Shown one piece after another: positions 63,904 through 64,000 of a DNA stretch of 64,000 nucleotides. A model generated the notes under the pieces. It was given only the letters and a program-made list of their open reading frames with translations, made no database searches and was not told the origin of the DNA. This DNA is from Bacteroidota bacterium. GTDB lineage: Bacteria > Bacteroidota > Bacteroidia > Cytophagales > UBA9547. The translations under genes were made by a program, and so were the position numbers. Numbering within the stretch: position 1 is the stretch's first letter; the number at the start of each line of letters is the position of its first letter. Where the stretch lies: NCBI GenBank assembly GCA_004293915.1, contig RDZG01000058.1, positions 56,799-120,798 on the forward strand, read 5' to 3'.

Positions 63904-64000
63904 TGTCTTGTCCTGAAATAGGTTTACACAAAAGTAGTGTAAAATATGGAAGAAAAAACAGAGAGATTTGAAGTAAATAGATATAGTTTAGAATTCAAAC
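63904..64000 (+). mobile_element. Left end of an IS3-like insertion element
   Basis: From about 63904 the sequence TGTCTTGTCCTGAAATAGG resembles the terminal inverted repeat of Bacteroidota IS3-like elements. It is followed by ATG 63946, MEEKTERFEVNRYSLEFK, typical of the first ORF of IS3 transposases (RYSLEFK). It runs off the window edge. It inserts into the Crp-type gene. Confidence 0.72.
63946..64000 (+). CDS. IS3-family transposase orfA, N-terminal fragment
   Basis: Eighteen codons to the window edge (MEEKTERFEVNRYSLEFK). The Tyr-Ser-Leu-Glu-Phe-Lys motif is common at the start of IS3 orfA, preceding a helix-turn-helix. Cut by the window limit. Confidence 0.6.
   Translation, partial: MEEKTERFEVNRYSLEFK

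Overview
The window reads as chromosome from an AT-rich Bacteroidota (Flavobacteriia/Sphingobacteriia/Chitinophagia-like). The evidence is the LpxC-FabZ fusion, a PorD-like type IX secretion (T9SS) component, a C-terminal T9SS sorting domain, lipoproteins, a DAHP synthase-chorismate mutase fusion, a class II KARI, a YfhO-family membrane protein and a type 2 RlmD. No rRNA, tRNA or CRISPR array was found.

Layout. 1-4.4 kb: end of a glycosyltransferase, a PLP enzyme, an outer-membrane protein and PolX. 4.4-9.9 kb: an ECF sigma factor and an envelope-biogenesis block (SurA-like chaperone, PorD-like protein, lipoprotein PPIase). 9.9-11.6 kb: DUF6157, a decayed HigBA toxin-antitoxin pair and DUF5655. 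11.6-17.2 kb: an AlkA-like glycosylase coupled to a TetR regulator, then a large perfect palindrome and a three-gene envelope transport operon (MMPL permease, LolA-like protein, beta-barrel). 17.3-21.9 kb: ilvC broken by a deletion, an AraC regulator, and a DEAD-box helicase behind an unusual leader. 22-34.7 kb: two unrelated single-chain restriction-modification enzymes placed among core genes (epimerase, gmd, sucA). 34.8-47.7 kb: mostly housekeeping (rsgA, waaA, yfhO, UDG, trmD-HD-lpxD-lpxC/fabZ-lpxA, rlmD). 47.7-52.8 kb: a 46-bp tandem array, a TPR histidine kinase, an Rpn-type nuclease pair and DAHP synthase-chorismate mutase. 53-61 kb: an accessory region with two sets of long direct repeats, a heptanucleotide array, a T9SS cargo gene, ndk, corA, RelE/RelB and VapBC-type modules, and a surface protein split by a stop codon. 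61.3-64 kb: pdhC, a SprT-like gene and a Crp-type regulator interrupted by the left end of an IS3-like element that runs off the window.

The strongest theme is gene decay and repeat-driven rearrangement. ilvC, yfhO, higA, higB, relE, the C1q-like surface gene and the Crp gene all carry frameshifts, nonsense codons or truncation, and two promoter/5'-gene segments (ndk, relB) exist as intact and relic copies flanking accessory cassettes. Three of the lesions are homopolymer indels and could be sequencing errors. The 26-bp ilvC deletion, the IS insertion and the duplications are harder to explain that way.

The best candidates for under-described biology are: the 12-copy CACAAGC array, whose copy number sets the frame of a lipoprotein-like ORF; the leader of the DEAD-box helicase with tandem mini-ORFs; the TetR-palindrome-MMPL-LolA-barrel operon; and the type IIG enzyme with an overlapping QxK nuclease-like partner.
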